Assembly (NCBI RefSeq): GCF_001262015.1
Contig: NZ_CP012075.1
Location: forward strand, 186,001-250,000
DNA length: 64,000 nt
DNA from: Prevotella fusca JCM 17724
Lineage (GTDB): Bacteria; Bacteroidota; Bacteroidia; Bacteroidales; Bacteroidaceae
Reading direction: 5' to 3'
Shown: piece after piece, positions 44,509 to 53,328 of the stretch
Layout: each line of letters opens with the position of its first letter
How positions within the stretch are numbered: the stretch's first letter is position 1
Position numbers and translations under genes: made by a program
The notes under the pieces: model-generated
Told to the model about the DNA's origin: nothing
The model's database searches: none
Seen by the model: the letters and a program-made list of their open reading frames with translations, nothing else

Positions 44509-45420
44509 ATGAAACGTATTAATTACATACTCATACTGGCTGTGTTTGCACTTGTCAGCTGCGGAAAGAGCGACAAGGAACTGCAGGCTGAACGACAGAA
44601 CCGGAAGTTGGCGGAGCGTGAGGCTTACCAGAAGGCCTACAAGGTGGCAGTCATGCCGACGATGGACTGTCTTCCTGCTTATCTCTTGAAGGACAGCTTG
44701 TTGTATGATACTGCTAAAGTGGATGTCAGACTTTGCAGGTTTAATGCCCAGATGGATTGTGACACGGCGATGGCAGGTGGAAGTGTACAGGCAGCCTTTA
44801 CTGACCTTGTTCGTACAGAACGGTTGAAGCATAAGCGTAAGGTGCTGATGCACTACCTTACAGATACGAACCTCAATTGGCAACTTATAGCTGACAAGGG
44901 GTCAAAGTTGAAGAAGCTGTCCGACCTCAGTGATAAGATAATTGCTATGACCCGATACTCGGCGACAGACCTTTTGAGTGATATGGTTGTGAAGAAGGCA
45001 AAGCCAAAGTACCAGGTGTTTCGTGTTCAGATAAATGATGTGTTTGTGCGATTGTCTATGTTGCAGAATCATGAAATTGATGCTTATTGGTTTGCAGAGC
45101 CGCAGGCTACAAAGGCTTTGATGGGTGATAATAATGCTATCTTCAGTTCGGCTGATGCAGGAGTACACCTTGGTGTGGTCGCAATAATGGATAAGAAGCG
45201 TCGTAATGAGGAGGAAGCTGCCTTTGCTGCAGCATACAATAAAGCCGTAGAACTGATTGACAAGAACGGTGTGAAGTATTATGCTGATCTGATTAAGAAG
45301 TATATGAAGGCTGATGATGCTACAGTACGCGCATTGCCTGACATCAAGTACACGAAAGTCGGACCACCACGAAAGGCTGACTTGCTCATGGCACGCAACT
45401 ATCTTACGGGTGGTAAGTAA
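44509..45420 (+). CDS. Substrate-binding lipoprotein (NMT1/SsuA-like), orphan
   Basis: A 303-residue lipoprotein with signal ending FALVSC (Cys18). A Lys/Glu-rich stretch is followed by a periplasmic binding fold: YKVAVMPTMDCLPAYLLKD at the start of the mature domain, then AGGSVQAAFTDLVRTE, LSDKIIAMTRYSATDLLSDM, and EIDAYWFAEPQATKAL, as in NMT1/ThiY/SsuA-like ABC binding proteins. No permease or ATPase gene is near, so the ligand and partner are unknown. It lies 39 bases before the TPR gene. Confidence 0.75.
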   Translation: MKRINYILILAVFALVSCGKSDKELQAERQNRKLAEREAYQKAYKVAVMPTMDCLPAYLLKDSLLYDTAKVDVRLCRFNAQMDCDTAMAGGSVQAAFTDLVRTERLKHKRKVLMHYLTDTNLNWQLIADKGSKLKKLSDLSDKIIAMTRYSATDLLSDMVVKKAKPKYQVFRVQINDVFVRLSMLQNHEIDAYWFAEPQATKALMGDNNAIFSSADAGVHLGVVAIMDKKRRNEEEAAFAAAYNKAVELIDKNGVKYYADLIKKYMKADDATVRALPDIKYTKVGPPRKADLLMARNYLTGGK

Positions 45421-45459
45421 GAAGACAGAACTGAATAGTAATTTAAATAGGACAAGACC

Positions 45460-47634
45460 GTGAAGGTAGAGGAGATTCTTAGCAAAGCTATAAACTGTTT
45501 GATGGACAAAAGGTTGGATAATGCTATTGAAGCATTAGAGCAACTTTATTCGCAACGTCCATCGCTTATGGGGCACAGTGAGTTTGATACCATCAAGAGC
45601 GATTATCAACTGATGGTGGACTATATGGGGAGAGGTTTTGCTGATAATCAGCGAGAGTCGCTCTACAAGACTTTGCTACAGAGACTCTACAGAGTTGCTG
45701 CCGACCTTGAGATAAGCTGGCGTTGCAAGAATATCGGTGCTTATGTTGATGCTTTCAGGGTGAGTGATCGTCTGAATACAAACCATGATTTCGTTCGTAC
45801 TGTACTTGAAACATATGTTTCAGATGTTGCCATGCTTTCGCTTCAACCTGAATCAACAAGGGAACAGAAGAAGGCAGATGTTTATGATCGACACCTGTTG
45901 TTTATAGGCCGTCTCTTCAATGCTTTATGGACATCCTGCCAATGGACGGATGATGACTGTCTGTTCTATACGGAGCTACTCCTGTCTCCGACGGTCGTGT
46001 CAAGCGATCAGCAGATTATAGTTAGTGCTATCAGTATTGGCGCAATGAACCAGTTTGACATCAACAAGTTCAAGACTCTCGTCAATGTTTACCGACAGGC
46101 TACGGATGAACATGTTCGCCAGCGTGCACTGGTAGGATGGGTGTTGTCAGTGTTCGAAGGTATGGATATCTTCCCAGAACAGGATGCTGTCGTCCGTGAA
46201 CTCTGTACCAACCCGGCCACTACACGTGAGTTGCTGACCTTGCAGATACAGTTCTTCTACAGTCAGGACGCTGAGAAAGACAACGACAAGATACAGCGTG
46301 ATATCATGCCCGATATTATGAGCAACTCCAATCTCACCATCGGGCGACTTGGCATCATAGAGAAAGAGGAAGATGCGCTTGAGAATATTCTTCATCAAGA
46401 TGCTGAGGACAAACGCATGGAGCAGCTGGAAGAGAAGGTGCGCAAGATGATGGACATGCAGAAGCAAGGCTCTGACATCTACTTTGGAGGCTTCAGACAG
46501 ATGAAACGGTTTCCATTCTTCAACGATATGGTAAGCTGGTTCACACCTTTCTATTTGGAACATCCCGCCTTACGCCCTACGATCAAGAATTTAGGTGACT
46601 CTCAGTTCCTGCATATTCTTATGGAAAAAGGCAACTTCTGTGAATCAGACAAGTACTCCTTTGCGCTTGCTTTAGAGCAAATAGTCAATCAGTTACCTGC
46701 AAATATTAAAGAAGTAATGGGGTCAGAAGCAGCTTTGGGACCACTGGCGGCATCTGATGAGCCACAGGATGCCATCAGTATACGTCGCACCTATCTGCAA
46801 GATCTGTATCGTTTCTTCCGTCTGTACCGTACAGCCAATGATTTTATTAATCCTTTTGAGGATACTGGTAAGGGTGATTTCATGGCAGACACGTTCTTTT
46901 TTACCTACAAAACGTTTATGGGAACGGGGCTTGATGATGTTAAACTGAGACTGGCATTACATCTGTACAAGCACCAGCAAATGTCCGAACTTGCCGACCT
47001 GCTCACTACTTTCCAAAGCAATGATGCTCGATATGCAATACTTATGGGCTATACGAATATTAGTGTTGGCAAGCCGGAATTCGCTTATCAGTTCTTTGAT
47101 TATGCCCTGGAGGTCGAGCCAGACAATCAATGGGCATTGAAGGGAAAAGCACGGGCTGCACTTGACTGCCAGGATTACGGCACTGCTGAAGAAGTTTATG
47201 CACGGTTGTTGAAGCTGGAACCAAGTCAAAAAGGTTATACTATGAACCGTTGTGTGGCTCTCTTGAAATTAGGCAGGACAGGTGAAGTGCGTGATGAGTT
47301 GTTCCGTCTTGATTACGAATATCCCGATGATATGAATGTGAAGCGTGTCCTTGCTTGGGCGATGCTGTCAGACAAGAGTCTTGATAAAGCCGCACAGCTT
47401 TACGATACCCTCCTTGCAGAATCACCAGCTCATGAAGATTATCTCAATGGCGGTTACTGTCAGTGGGCAATGGGTAACATACAGCGTGCTGCTGATTTGT
47501 TCCGCGAATGGATGACAAAGAGTGGGAAAGGTCGTGACCAGCTACTGAAAGAGTTTCATAGTGATACTGACACTTTAAGCAGGTATGGTATTACGGAAAC
47601 AGATTGTTTTCTGATGCTTAGCATGCTAGGATAG
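45460..47634 (+). CDS. Large cytoplasmic TPR-repeat protein
   Basis: A 724-residue protein starting at GTG 45460 without a signal peptide. The first ~500 residues are helical with no strong signature (one coiled stretch, KRMEQLEEKVRKMMDMQKQG at ~325). The C-terminal ~200 residues have TPR-like repeats (YAILMGYTNISVGKPEFAYQFFDYALEVEPDNQW; GKARAALDCQDYGTAEEVYARLLKLEPSQ; AQLYDTLLAESPAHEDYLNGGYCQWAMG). Probably a scaffold. Close spacing suggests co-transcription with the upstream lipoprotein gene. Confidence 0.75.
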   Translation: MKVEEILSKAINCLMDKRLDNAIEALEQLYSQRPSLMGHSEFDTIKSDYQLMVDYMGRGFADNQRESLYKTLLQRLYRVAADLEISWRCKNIGAYVDAFRVSDRLNTNHDFVRTVLETYVSDVAMLSLQPESTREQKKADVYDRHLLFIGRLFNALWTSCQWTDDDCLFYTELLLSPTVVSSDQQIIVSAISIGAMNQFDINKFKTLVNVYRQATDEHVRQRALVGWVLSVFEGMDIFPEQDAVVRELCTNPATTRELLTLQIQFFYSQDAEKDNDKIQRDIMPDIMSNSNLTIGRLGIIEKEEDALENILHQDAEDKRMEQLEEKVRKMMDMQKQGSDIYFGGFRQMKRFPFFNDMVSWFTPFYLEHPALRPTIKNLGDSQFLHILMEKGNFCESDKYSFALALEQIVNQLPANIKEVMGSEAALGPLAASDEPQDAISIRRTYLQDLYRFFRLYRTANDFINPFEDTGKGDFMADTFFFTYKTFMGTGLDDVKLRLALHLYKHQQMSELADLLTTFQSNDARYAILMGYTNISVGKPEFAYQFFDYALEVEPDNQWALKGKARAALDCQDYGTAEEVYARLLKLEPSQKGYTMNRCVALLKLGRTGEVRDELFRLDYEYPDDMNVKRVLAWAMLSDKSLDKAAQLYDTLLAESPAHEDYLNGGYCQWAMGNIQRAADLFREWMTKSGKGRDQLLKEFHSDTDTLSRYGITETDCFLMLSMLG

Positions 47635-48021
47635 AAGTGGTATGTTGTCGGTACAGTGTATGCTGATTCCAGCATAGTGACACTAATGATTATCAGCGTT
47701 TCCTCAAATGCACTAATGACTTTTTCATAAAGTTTAAAGAGGCTTGTGAGAATGACTCTGTAGTATATGATTTGTTCTCAAAGGCAGAACAGGAATATAA
47801 GTCTTCATAAATTCAATTCTTGATAGAATGCTGCTACATGTAAGCCATCATATTTGTATAGACTTCTCTGTGGCAAATGCAGCCCTTTCTGTCGTTGTTC
47901 TTTGGCTTTGAATTATATTTACATAAATTTGCTGTGGTATATTTGGAAAGTTGAAGAAAACGGGGGTTCTGAATGCAATTTGTAACGTTCAGATAATCAG
48001 GTGGTTGTAAGGTGGTGCAAG

Positions 48022-48131
48022 AAAAGGTGCTTAGTTGGACTCCAAGTAAGCCTTAGTTAGTCCTCAATTAAGCACCTTTTGGAGGTCAAGTAAGGCTTAA
48101 TTAGAACGCAAGTAAGCATCAATAAATTTTC
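48022..48131 (+). repeat. Free-standing 22-nt repeat array
   Basis: Five units in register (starts 48022, 48044, 48066, 48088, 48110). The first is the common head AAAAGGTGCTTAGTTGG, preceded by TGCAAG as in the element copies, but no terminal repeats are present. It lies between the convergent TPR and DUF1573 genes. Elsewhere in the gap 47635-48350 there is a ~40-codon open stretch (47690-47811) with no start, and the hairpin at 48287. Confidence 0.7.
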
Positions 48132-48286
48132 TAAAGTGAGCTTATTTTTACAAATAAAACGTTAAGGGCTGTTTTGTGGGTGGCTTAACTTACGGATTGA
48201 TGAAGCTGCTTTCTTCAATTATGGTGAGTGGCTGGAATGTAATCTTAGGCGGGTAAAGAAGAGTATCTTGGAAAGTTATCTCCGCA

Positions 48287-48336
48287 AACGAATAGAGGCA
48301 ACCTTTACGCAATGGTAAAAGTTGCCTCTATTCGTT
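48287..48336 (-). terminator. Hairpin after the DUF1573 gene
   Basis: A perfect 16-bp inverted repeat (48287-48302 with 48321-48336; core ATAGAGGCAAC), 14 bases past the DUF1573 stop. No T-run follows, so it may be an mRNA end stabiliser as much as an intrinsic terminator. Confidence 0.65.
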
Positions 48337-48350
48337 AACTTTCAAAGCAA

Positions 48351-48737
48351 TTATTTTCCAGTCATTACACCTTCTATATATAGACGTGTCATTTCCACTT
48401 TTCCGTTAGTCCGTACGGTGATGCTCTTCTTGAAGTGTCCGGGGAACTTACCAGTACCATTGTATGTTACGTCAATGCTGCTTTTCTGACCGGGAGCGAT
48501 AGGACGCTTGTCATAGTTTGGAACGGTGCAGCCACAGCTTGCTACTATCTGGTTGATGATCAGAGGAGCCTTTCCTACATTGGTAAAAGTGAATGTTGCC
48601 TTGTGCACAGGATTGTCTTCTGAGAATGTGCCGAAGTCGTAAGTAACTTTATCAAATTTGATTTCTGCCTGATTCTGTGCTACTGCGAATGTCAGTCCGA
48701 AAACCAACAGCAGTGTCATTAATAAGAACTTTTTCAT
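48351..48737 (-). CDS. DUF1573 exported protein
   Basis: A 128-residue protein. Signal peptide 1-20 (GLTFAVAQ), then the DUF1573 signature FDKVTYDFGTFSEDNPVHKATFTFTNVGKAPLIINQIVASCGCTVP with its conserved CGC, an Ig-like beta sandwich. The longer frame to 48815 crosses the -7 box (TACTTTTG, minus strand, 48775-48782), so ATG 48737 is chosen. Function unknown; such proteins are abundant envelope proteins in Bacteroidota. Confidence 0.85.
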   Translation of the reverse strand: MKKFLLMTLLLVFGLTFAVAQNQAEIKFDKVTYDFGTFSEDNPVHKATFTFTNVGKAPLIINQIVASCGCTVPNYDKRPIAPGQKSSIDVTYNGTGKFPGHFKKSITVRTNGKVEMTRLYIEGVMTGK

Positions 48738-48774
48738 GTCGTTTCTTTTTAATTGATATCTTTTATGTTTGATG

Positions 48775-48782
48775 CAAAAGTA
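48775..48782 (-). promoter_or_regulatory. -7 box of the DUF1573 gene
   Basis: TACTTTTG on the minus strand, 37 bases before ATG 48737. Confidence 0.65.
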
Positions 48783-48931
48783 ATCAGAAAGTTTATGGTT
48801 GCATGATTTTTTCACAATTATTAAGGAGAAATCGTTTAATAATGTTCTTTATGGCAGTTGTTTTGATTGAAAAGCTACTTATATTCCCTTATATTTTCAT
48901 GAGCTGTTTCCCATATTTCATTTAAAGTTCG

Positions 48932-48939
48932 TACCTTTG
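48932..48939 (+). promoter_or_regulatory. -7 box of aspS
   Basis: TACCTTTG, 84 bases before the aspS ATG. The leader contains no recognised attenuator. Confidence 0.65.
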
Positions 48940-49023
48940 CAGGAGATTAACAGAACTTGGCAAATGGAGGTGGAGCTTCCTTTTGTTGTTTTTGGAAGAG
49001 AAATATAATTAACATATTAAGAT

Positions 49024-50781
49024 ATGTATAGAACAAATACTTGTGGAGAGCTGCGCCTTTCGGATGCAGGCAAGGAAGTGACCCTCGCTGGCTGGGTACA
49101 GCGTGCACGTAAAATGGGAGGTATGACCTTTGTCGATCTCCGTGACCGCTATGGTATCACCCAGTTGGTTTTCAACGAGGCAGACGATGCTGCCCTTTGT
49201 GGTGAAGCCAACAAGTTAGGACGTGAATACTGCATTCAGGTGAAGGGTGTTGTCAGTGAACGTCAGAGTAAGAACAGTAAGATTCCTACAGGTGATATTG
49301 AGATTATCGCTAAGGAGCTGAACGTGCTCAGTGTTTCTGATACCCCTCCTTTCACAATTGAAGACAATACAGACGGTGGTGATGACCTCCGCATGAAATA
49401 CCGTTATCTTGATCTTCGCCGTGAGGCTGTCCGTAAGAATATGGAACTGCGCCACCGCATGACAATTCTTATCCGTAACTTCCTCGATTCAGAGAAGTTC
49501 ATGGAGGTGGAGACTCCTATCCTTATTGGTTCTACGCCTGAGGGGGCACGTGACTTCGTTGTGCCTTCACGTATGAATCCCGGTCAGTTCTATGCACTTC
49601 CCCAGAGTCCGCAGACCCTGAAGCAGCTCTTGATGGTAGCAGGTTTCGACCGTTACTTCCAGATTGCAAAGTGTTTCCGTGATGAAGACCTGCGTGCTGA
49701 CCGTCAGCCGGAGTTTACACAGATTGACTGTGAGATGTCATTTGTTGACCAGGATGATGTTATCAATCTGTTTGAAGAGATGGCTCGTCATCTTTTCCGT
49801 GAGATTCGTGGTGTAGAGCTGCCGAAGCTCGAGCAGATGAAGTGGCACGATGCTATGAAACGCTTTGGTTCAGATAAGCCGGACTTGCGTTTCGGTATGG
49901 AGTTCGTCGAGCTGATGGATGACTTGAAGGGAACCGGGTCGTTCTCTGTGTTTGATGAGGCTGCCTATATTGGTGGTATCGTTGTCCCTGGTTGTGCTGA
50001 ATATAGCCGCAAGCAACTTAATGAACTGACAGACTTTGTGAAGCGTCCGCAGATTGGTGCTCAGGGACTTGTTTTTATTAAGTATAATGCTGACGGAACG
50101 GTCAAGAGTTCTATTGATAAGTTCTATACAGAGGAGCAGTTACTGAAGGTTAAGGAAACAACAGGTGCCAAGGATGGCGACCTTGTGTTGATTCTTTCTG
50201 GTGACAATATCAACAAGACACGTGTGCAGCTCTGTGCTCTGCGTCTTGAGATGGGTGACCGACTTGGTCTTCGTGACAAGAATGTGTTTAAGTGTCTGTG
50301 GATAGTAGACTTCCCATTGTTCGAGTGGAGTGATGAGGAGCAGCGTCTGATGGCGACCCATCATCCATTCACTATGCCTCACCCGGATGATATTCCATTG
50401 CTGGATGAACACCCAGAGCGGGTTCGTGCCAAGGCTTACGATTTCGTATGTAATGGTATTGAAGTTGGTGGTGGCTCCCTCCGTATTCACGATACAAAGT
50501 TACAGGAGAGGATGTTTGAGGTTCTCGGCTTCACGCCAGAGCGTGCCAAGGCTCAGTTTGGTTTCTTGATGAATGCCTTTAAGTATGGTGCGCCACCTCA
50601 TGCAGGTCTTGCTTTCGGTCTTGACCGTTTTGTAAGTATTATGGCTGGACTCGATTCTATCCGTGACTGCATTGCATTCCCAAAGAATAACAGTGGTCGT
50701 GATGTCATGTTGGATGCACCTTCTGTTATCGATCAGAAGCAGTTGGATGAGTTGGAAATCAAGTTGGATTTGAAAGAATAG
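49024..50781 (+). CDS. aspS: Aspartyl-tRNA synthetase
   Basis: Charges tRNA-Asp. The 585-residue class II synthetase has the N-terminal OB-fold ([31 protein letters not shown]), motif 2 ([23 protein letters not shown]), the bacterial GAD insertion, and motif 3 ([15 protein letters not shown]). Length is normal for bacterial AspRS. Its own promoter precedes it. Confidence 0.96.
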   Translation: MYRTNTCGELRLSDAGKEVTLAGWVQRARKMGGMTFVDLRDRYGITQLVFNEADDAALCGEANKLGREYCIQVKGVVSERQSKNSKIPTGDIEIIAKELNVLSVSDTPPFTIEDNTDGGDDLRMKYRYLDLRREAVRKNMELRHRMTILIRNFLDSEKFMEVETPILIGSTPEGARDFVVPSRMNPGQFYALPQSPQTLKQLLMVAGFDRYFQIAKCFRDEDLRADRQPEFTQIDCEMSFVDQDDVINLFEEMARHLFREIRGVELPKLEQMKWHDAMKRFGSDKPDLRFGMEFVELMDDLKGTGSFSVFDEAAYIGGIVVPGCAEYSRKQLNELTDFVKRPQIGAQGLVFIKYNADGTVKSSIDKFYTEEQLLKVKETTGAKDGDLVLILSGDNINKTRVQLCALRLEMGDRLGLRDKNVFKCLWIVDFPLFEWSDEEQRLMATHHPFTMPHPDDIPLLDEHPERVRAKAYDFVCNGIEVGGGSLRIHDTKLQERMFEVLGFTPERAKAQFGFLMNAFKYGAPPHAGLAFGLDRFVSIMAGLDSIRDCIAFPKNNSGRDVMLDAPSVIDQKQLDELEIKLDLKE

Positions 50782-50861
50782 CACTTTTAGTTGACTTATG
50801 TCAATAAATCGCATTTGAAGGAGTTAAATCATTCAATATCTTTGACTTTTTGTCGTAAGTA

Positions 50862-50893
50862 TTTGAAACTTTGGATAATTTGATGTACTTTTG
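50862..50893 (+). promoter_or_regulatory. Promoter of the winged-helix gene
   Basis: TTTG (50862-50865), a 20-base spacer, TACTTTTG (50886-50893). It leaves a leader of about 120 bases that contains a 25-codon open frame. Confidence 0.75.
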
Positions 50894-50918
50894 CAAAAAG
50901 TAAACTGCACACGACAAA

Positions 50919-50996
50919 ATGAAAGCAGGTTTTCTATTGTGTTTGTTTGCATTACTTTTATATAAAATACTGATAAATTGTTATTCGATTGCTTGA
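50919..50996 (+). CDS. Possible 25-residue hydrophobic leader peptide
   Basis: ATG 50919 to TGA 50996, encoding MKAGFLLCLFALLLYKILIN plus five residues, in the leader of the winged-helix gene and directly after its promoter. It is hydrophobic, with a Lys start like a signal or small membrane peptide. No family is known. It could be chance, but its position on the transcript means it may be translated. Confidence 0.3.
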   Translation: MKAGFLLCLFALLLYKILINCYSIA

Positions 50997-51021
50997 ACAA
51001 GACTTTAATTGTATAAAGATT

Positions 51022-51309
51022 ATGACAGAAAAGAAAGAAGTTAAGTCTGCTCCTAAAGCAGCAAAGAAAGCCACAACAAAGAAGGCTCCTGCCAAGAAAG
51101 CAGTTGCAGCTGTAGCTATCAATGCAGAGAATGTCGGCTTCAAGGCTGGCGATGTTTACAATGCACTTGCTGCTGAGGCTAAGGCTCTCACGGTTGCTGA
51201 GATTGCAAAGGCTGCAAAGATCAGCTCTGAGGAGGTTTATCTTGGTATTGGTTGGCTCTTCAAAGAGGGCAAGATTAAGGATGAAGAAGGAAAGGTTACT
51301 CTTGCTTAA
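51022..51309 (+). CDS. Winged-helix protein with histone-like N-terminus (DUF2582 type)
   Basis: A 95-residue protein. Residues 1-~35 are Lys/Ala/Pro-rich (SAPKAAKKATTKKAPAKKAV), like histone H1 tails, and may bind nucleic acid. Residues ~38-95 form a small winged helix (GDVYNALAAEAKALTVAEIAKAAKISSEEVYLGIGWLFKEGKIK). ATG 51022 is chosen over an upstream ATG at 50989 because it follows an A-rich start region and gives the usual N-terminus. A terminator follows. Confidence 0.8.
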   Translation: MTEKKEVKSAPKAAKKATTKKAPAKKAVAAVAINAENVGFKAGDVYNALAAEAKALTVAEIAKAAKISSEEVYLGIGWLFKEGKIKDEEGKVTLA

Positions 51310-51337
51310 ATCAGAGTAATTAATATAACACAGGAGG

Positions 51338-51373
51338 GGAGTCTGTATGAGAGAGTATAGGCTCCTTTTTTTT
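51338..51373 (+). terminator. Terminator of the winged-helix gene
   Basis: GGAGTCTGTA pairs with TATAGGCTCC (with G-U pairs) around TGAGAGAG, followed by eight T. It sits 28 bases past the stop and overlaps the first codons of the longer frame of the next gene. Confidence 0.75.
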
Positions 51374-51697
51374 ATGCAATACGATAAGGAGATATTACGT
51401 GTTCTTGCTGAGGCTGGTAACGAGGGACTTTCTGTGAGGAAAATCTCCCGTCATGTTTATAATGCGTGTAATTCTCTTTTCAATCCTATAGAGCAGGAGG
51501 AAGTTCACAGGTATGTTCAGTTATATCTTCTGAAGAACTGTAAAACAGTTGGGTCTATCTTTGAAAAGACAAGAAAGGGAGTTTATCGGTTGAACAAAGC
51601 TAACCAAACGACACAGCGGCATCTCCTCCTGTTCCGTGATGAAGAAGAAATAGCTGAGGAAAAACCCGTTGAAGATCAAAGTCTAAGTCTTTTTTAA
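51374..51697 (+). CDS. Small helix-turn-helix-like protein
   Basis: A 107-residue protein starting MQYDKEILRVLAEAGNEGLS, then VRKISRHVYNACNSLFNPIEQEEVHRYVQLYLLKNC, a winged-helix-like pattern, and a C-terminal acidic tail (FRDEEEIAEEKPVED). An earlier ATG at 51347 lies inside the terminator hairpin, so ATG 51374 is preferred. Co-location with another winged-helix gene suggests nucleoid or regulatory proteins. Function unknown. Confidence 0.65.
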   Translation: MQYDKEILRVLAEAGNEGLSVRKISRHVYNACNSLFNPIEQEEVHRYVQLYLLKNCKTVGSIFEKTRKGVYRLNKANQTTQRHLLLFRDEEEIAEEKPVEDQSLSLF

Positions 51698-51914
51698 ACT
51701 TAGTACATTCAGAATTGAGGTGTATAGTGGGTGAATATATTTAGTTTGAGACATTATATTATTATGAAGGAGATAATCTTAAGCTAAAGTAATGGAATGT
51801 GCTACCGTTTGTATATAATCAAACTGTTCTTTTGATGAACGAGTTTGATAGTCCCTATATTTATCAGACATTTTCCTGTAAATACCACAGATAATGAAAA
51901 AGCATAATTTAAAA

Positions 51915-51945
51915 TTGTTTTTATTCATTTTTATTTGTATATTTG
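51915..51945 (+). promoter_or_regulatory. manC promoter
   Basis: TTG (51915-51917), a 20-base spacer, TATATTTG (51938-51945), 29 bases before the ATG. The rest of the 277-bp gap shows nothing else. Confidence 0.75.
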
Positions 51946-51974
51946 CAATTACATTAATTTTTTGATATTTAACT

Positions 51975-53042
51975 ATGGCACAAACAGATAATCATCTTGT
52001 CATTATGGCAGGCGGAGTTGGCAGTAGATTCTGGCCGATGAGTACAACGGATTGCCCTAAGCAGTTCATTGACGTTTTGGGGGTTGGTAAATCGCTCATA
52101 CAATTGACGTATGACCGTTTTGCTGGTGTTGTTCCATCAGATAACGTCTGGGTTGTTACTAATCAGAAGTATGTTGGTCTGGTTCATGAGCAGCTGCCGG
52201 ATATTCCTGTAAACCACATCTTGAGTGAGCCATGTCGTCGTAACACAGCACCTTGCGTGGCGTATGTAAGCTGGCGCATCAAGAAAGAGAATCCCAAAGC
52301 AAATATTGTAGTCTCTCCCAGTGATCATATTGTTGTGAATGATACAGAGTTCAGACGTGTTATTACAAACTGTCTGAAGTTTACTGCTGAGACTGATGCT
52401 ATTGTAACATTGGGAATGAAACCTACACGTCCCGAAACTGGCTATGGCTATATTCAGGCAGACCTGTCAACCGCTTCTGCCCGAAACCGTGAGATATACC
52501 GTGTTGACCAGTTCCGTGAAAAGCCTGATTTAGAGACGGCTGAGCGTTATATAAAGCAGAATAACTTTTTCTGGAATGCAGGAATCTTTATATGGAGTGC
52601 CTCAACTATTGTAAATGCTTTCCGTATTTATCAGCCGAGTGTAGCCCGTGTCTTTGAGCGTATTATGGATGTTCTTGGTACTGCAGACGAGCAGCGTGTC
52701 ATAGATGAGGTTTATCCAGAATGTGAGAATATATCAGTCGACTATGCCATTATGGAGAAGGCTGAGGAAATCTTCGTCTGTCCTGCAGACTTTGGTTGGA
52801 GCGATTTAGGTACATGGGGCTCTCTGCTTGCACAGACACAGCACGACATTTATGGTAACACTGTTATCGGAAATGATGTACATCTCTTCGACAGTAAGAA
52901 CTGTATCGTTCATACTACGGAGGAACGCAAGGTCGTTATCCAGGGACTCGATGGCTATATTGTTGCTGAGCAAGATGGCAAGTTGCTTATCTGTCGTCTT
53001 TCAGAGGAACAGCGATTGAAGCAGTTTACAGGAGAAGGATGA
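51975..53042 (+). CDS. manC: Mannose-1-phosphate guanylyltransferase
   Basis: Makes GDP-mannose for surface glycans. The 355-residue nucleotidyltransferase has the N-terminal signature VIMAGGVGSRFWPMSTTDCPKQF, NTAPCVAYVSW, SPSDHIV, ETGYGYIQ, and FREKPDLETA. It lacks the C-terminal phosphomannose isomerase domain found in bifunctional forms. Monocistronic by position; a hairpin lies downstream. Confidence 0.92.
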   Translation: MAQTDNHLVIMAGGVGSRFWPMSTTDCPKQFIDVLGVGKSLIQLTYDRFAGVVPSDNVWVVTNQKYVGLVHEQLPDIPVNHILSEPCRRNTAPCVAYVSWRIKKENPKANIVVSPSDHIVVNDTEFRRVITNCLKFTAETDAIVTLGMKPTRPETGYGYIQADLSTASARNREIYRVDQFREKPDLETAERYIKQNNFFWNAGIFIWSASTIVNAFRIYQPSVARVFERIMDVLGTADEQRVIDEVYPECENISVDYAIMEKAEEIFVCPADFGWSDLGTWGSLLAQTQHDIYGNTVIGNDVHLFDSKNCIVHTTEERKVVIQGLDGYIVAEQDGKLLICRLSEEQRLKQFTGEG

Positions 53043-53182
53043 ATTGATTCAAACTCCTGAAGTATAATGTGGAGTATGTCTGCAGGCTGTTGACACAGAG
53101 TATTGGAATTAATGTGTTCTTCTGTCGTATGCCCATCTTGTTATCAAGGCTTTTGTCAAATAGTAATCTTTGACAAAATCGT

Positions 53183-53248
53183 AAGGACGCACGGTTCGTA
53201 ATCCGTAAAGTAATCTTTTACTGGCGGAAGTAAGAACCGTGCGTTCTT
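53183..53248. repeat. Long-loop inverted repeat downstream of manC
   Basis: AAGGACGCACGGTTC (53183-53197) pairs perfectly with GAACCGTGCGTTCTT (53234-53248) across a 36-base loop, followed by GTTTTA. It may terminate manC transcription. The loop has its own internal TAAAGTAATC / TTTTACT similarity. Confidence 0.65.
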
Positions 53249-53328
53249 GTTTTATATGATGTTTAAAAGATAGTATATACTCTATGTATCAGAGTATTTC
53301 ATCATTGGATTATTGATGTTGAATTGTT

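Noticed and set aside
47690..47811. Open stretch ending YDLFSKAEQEYKSS as a gene
   Set aside because: It is about 40 codons with no start codon and is bounded upstream by a stop; at best a decayed fragment.
51347..51373. Earlier ATG for the small helix-turn-helix gene
   Set aside because: It lies inside the terminator hairpin and T-run of the preceding gene.
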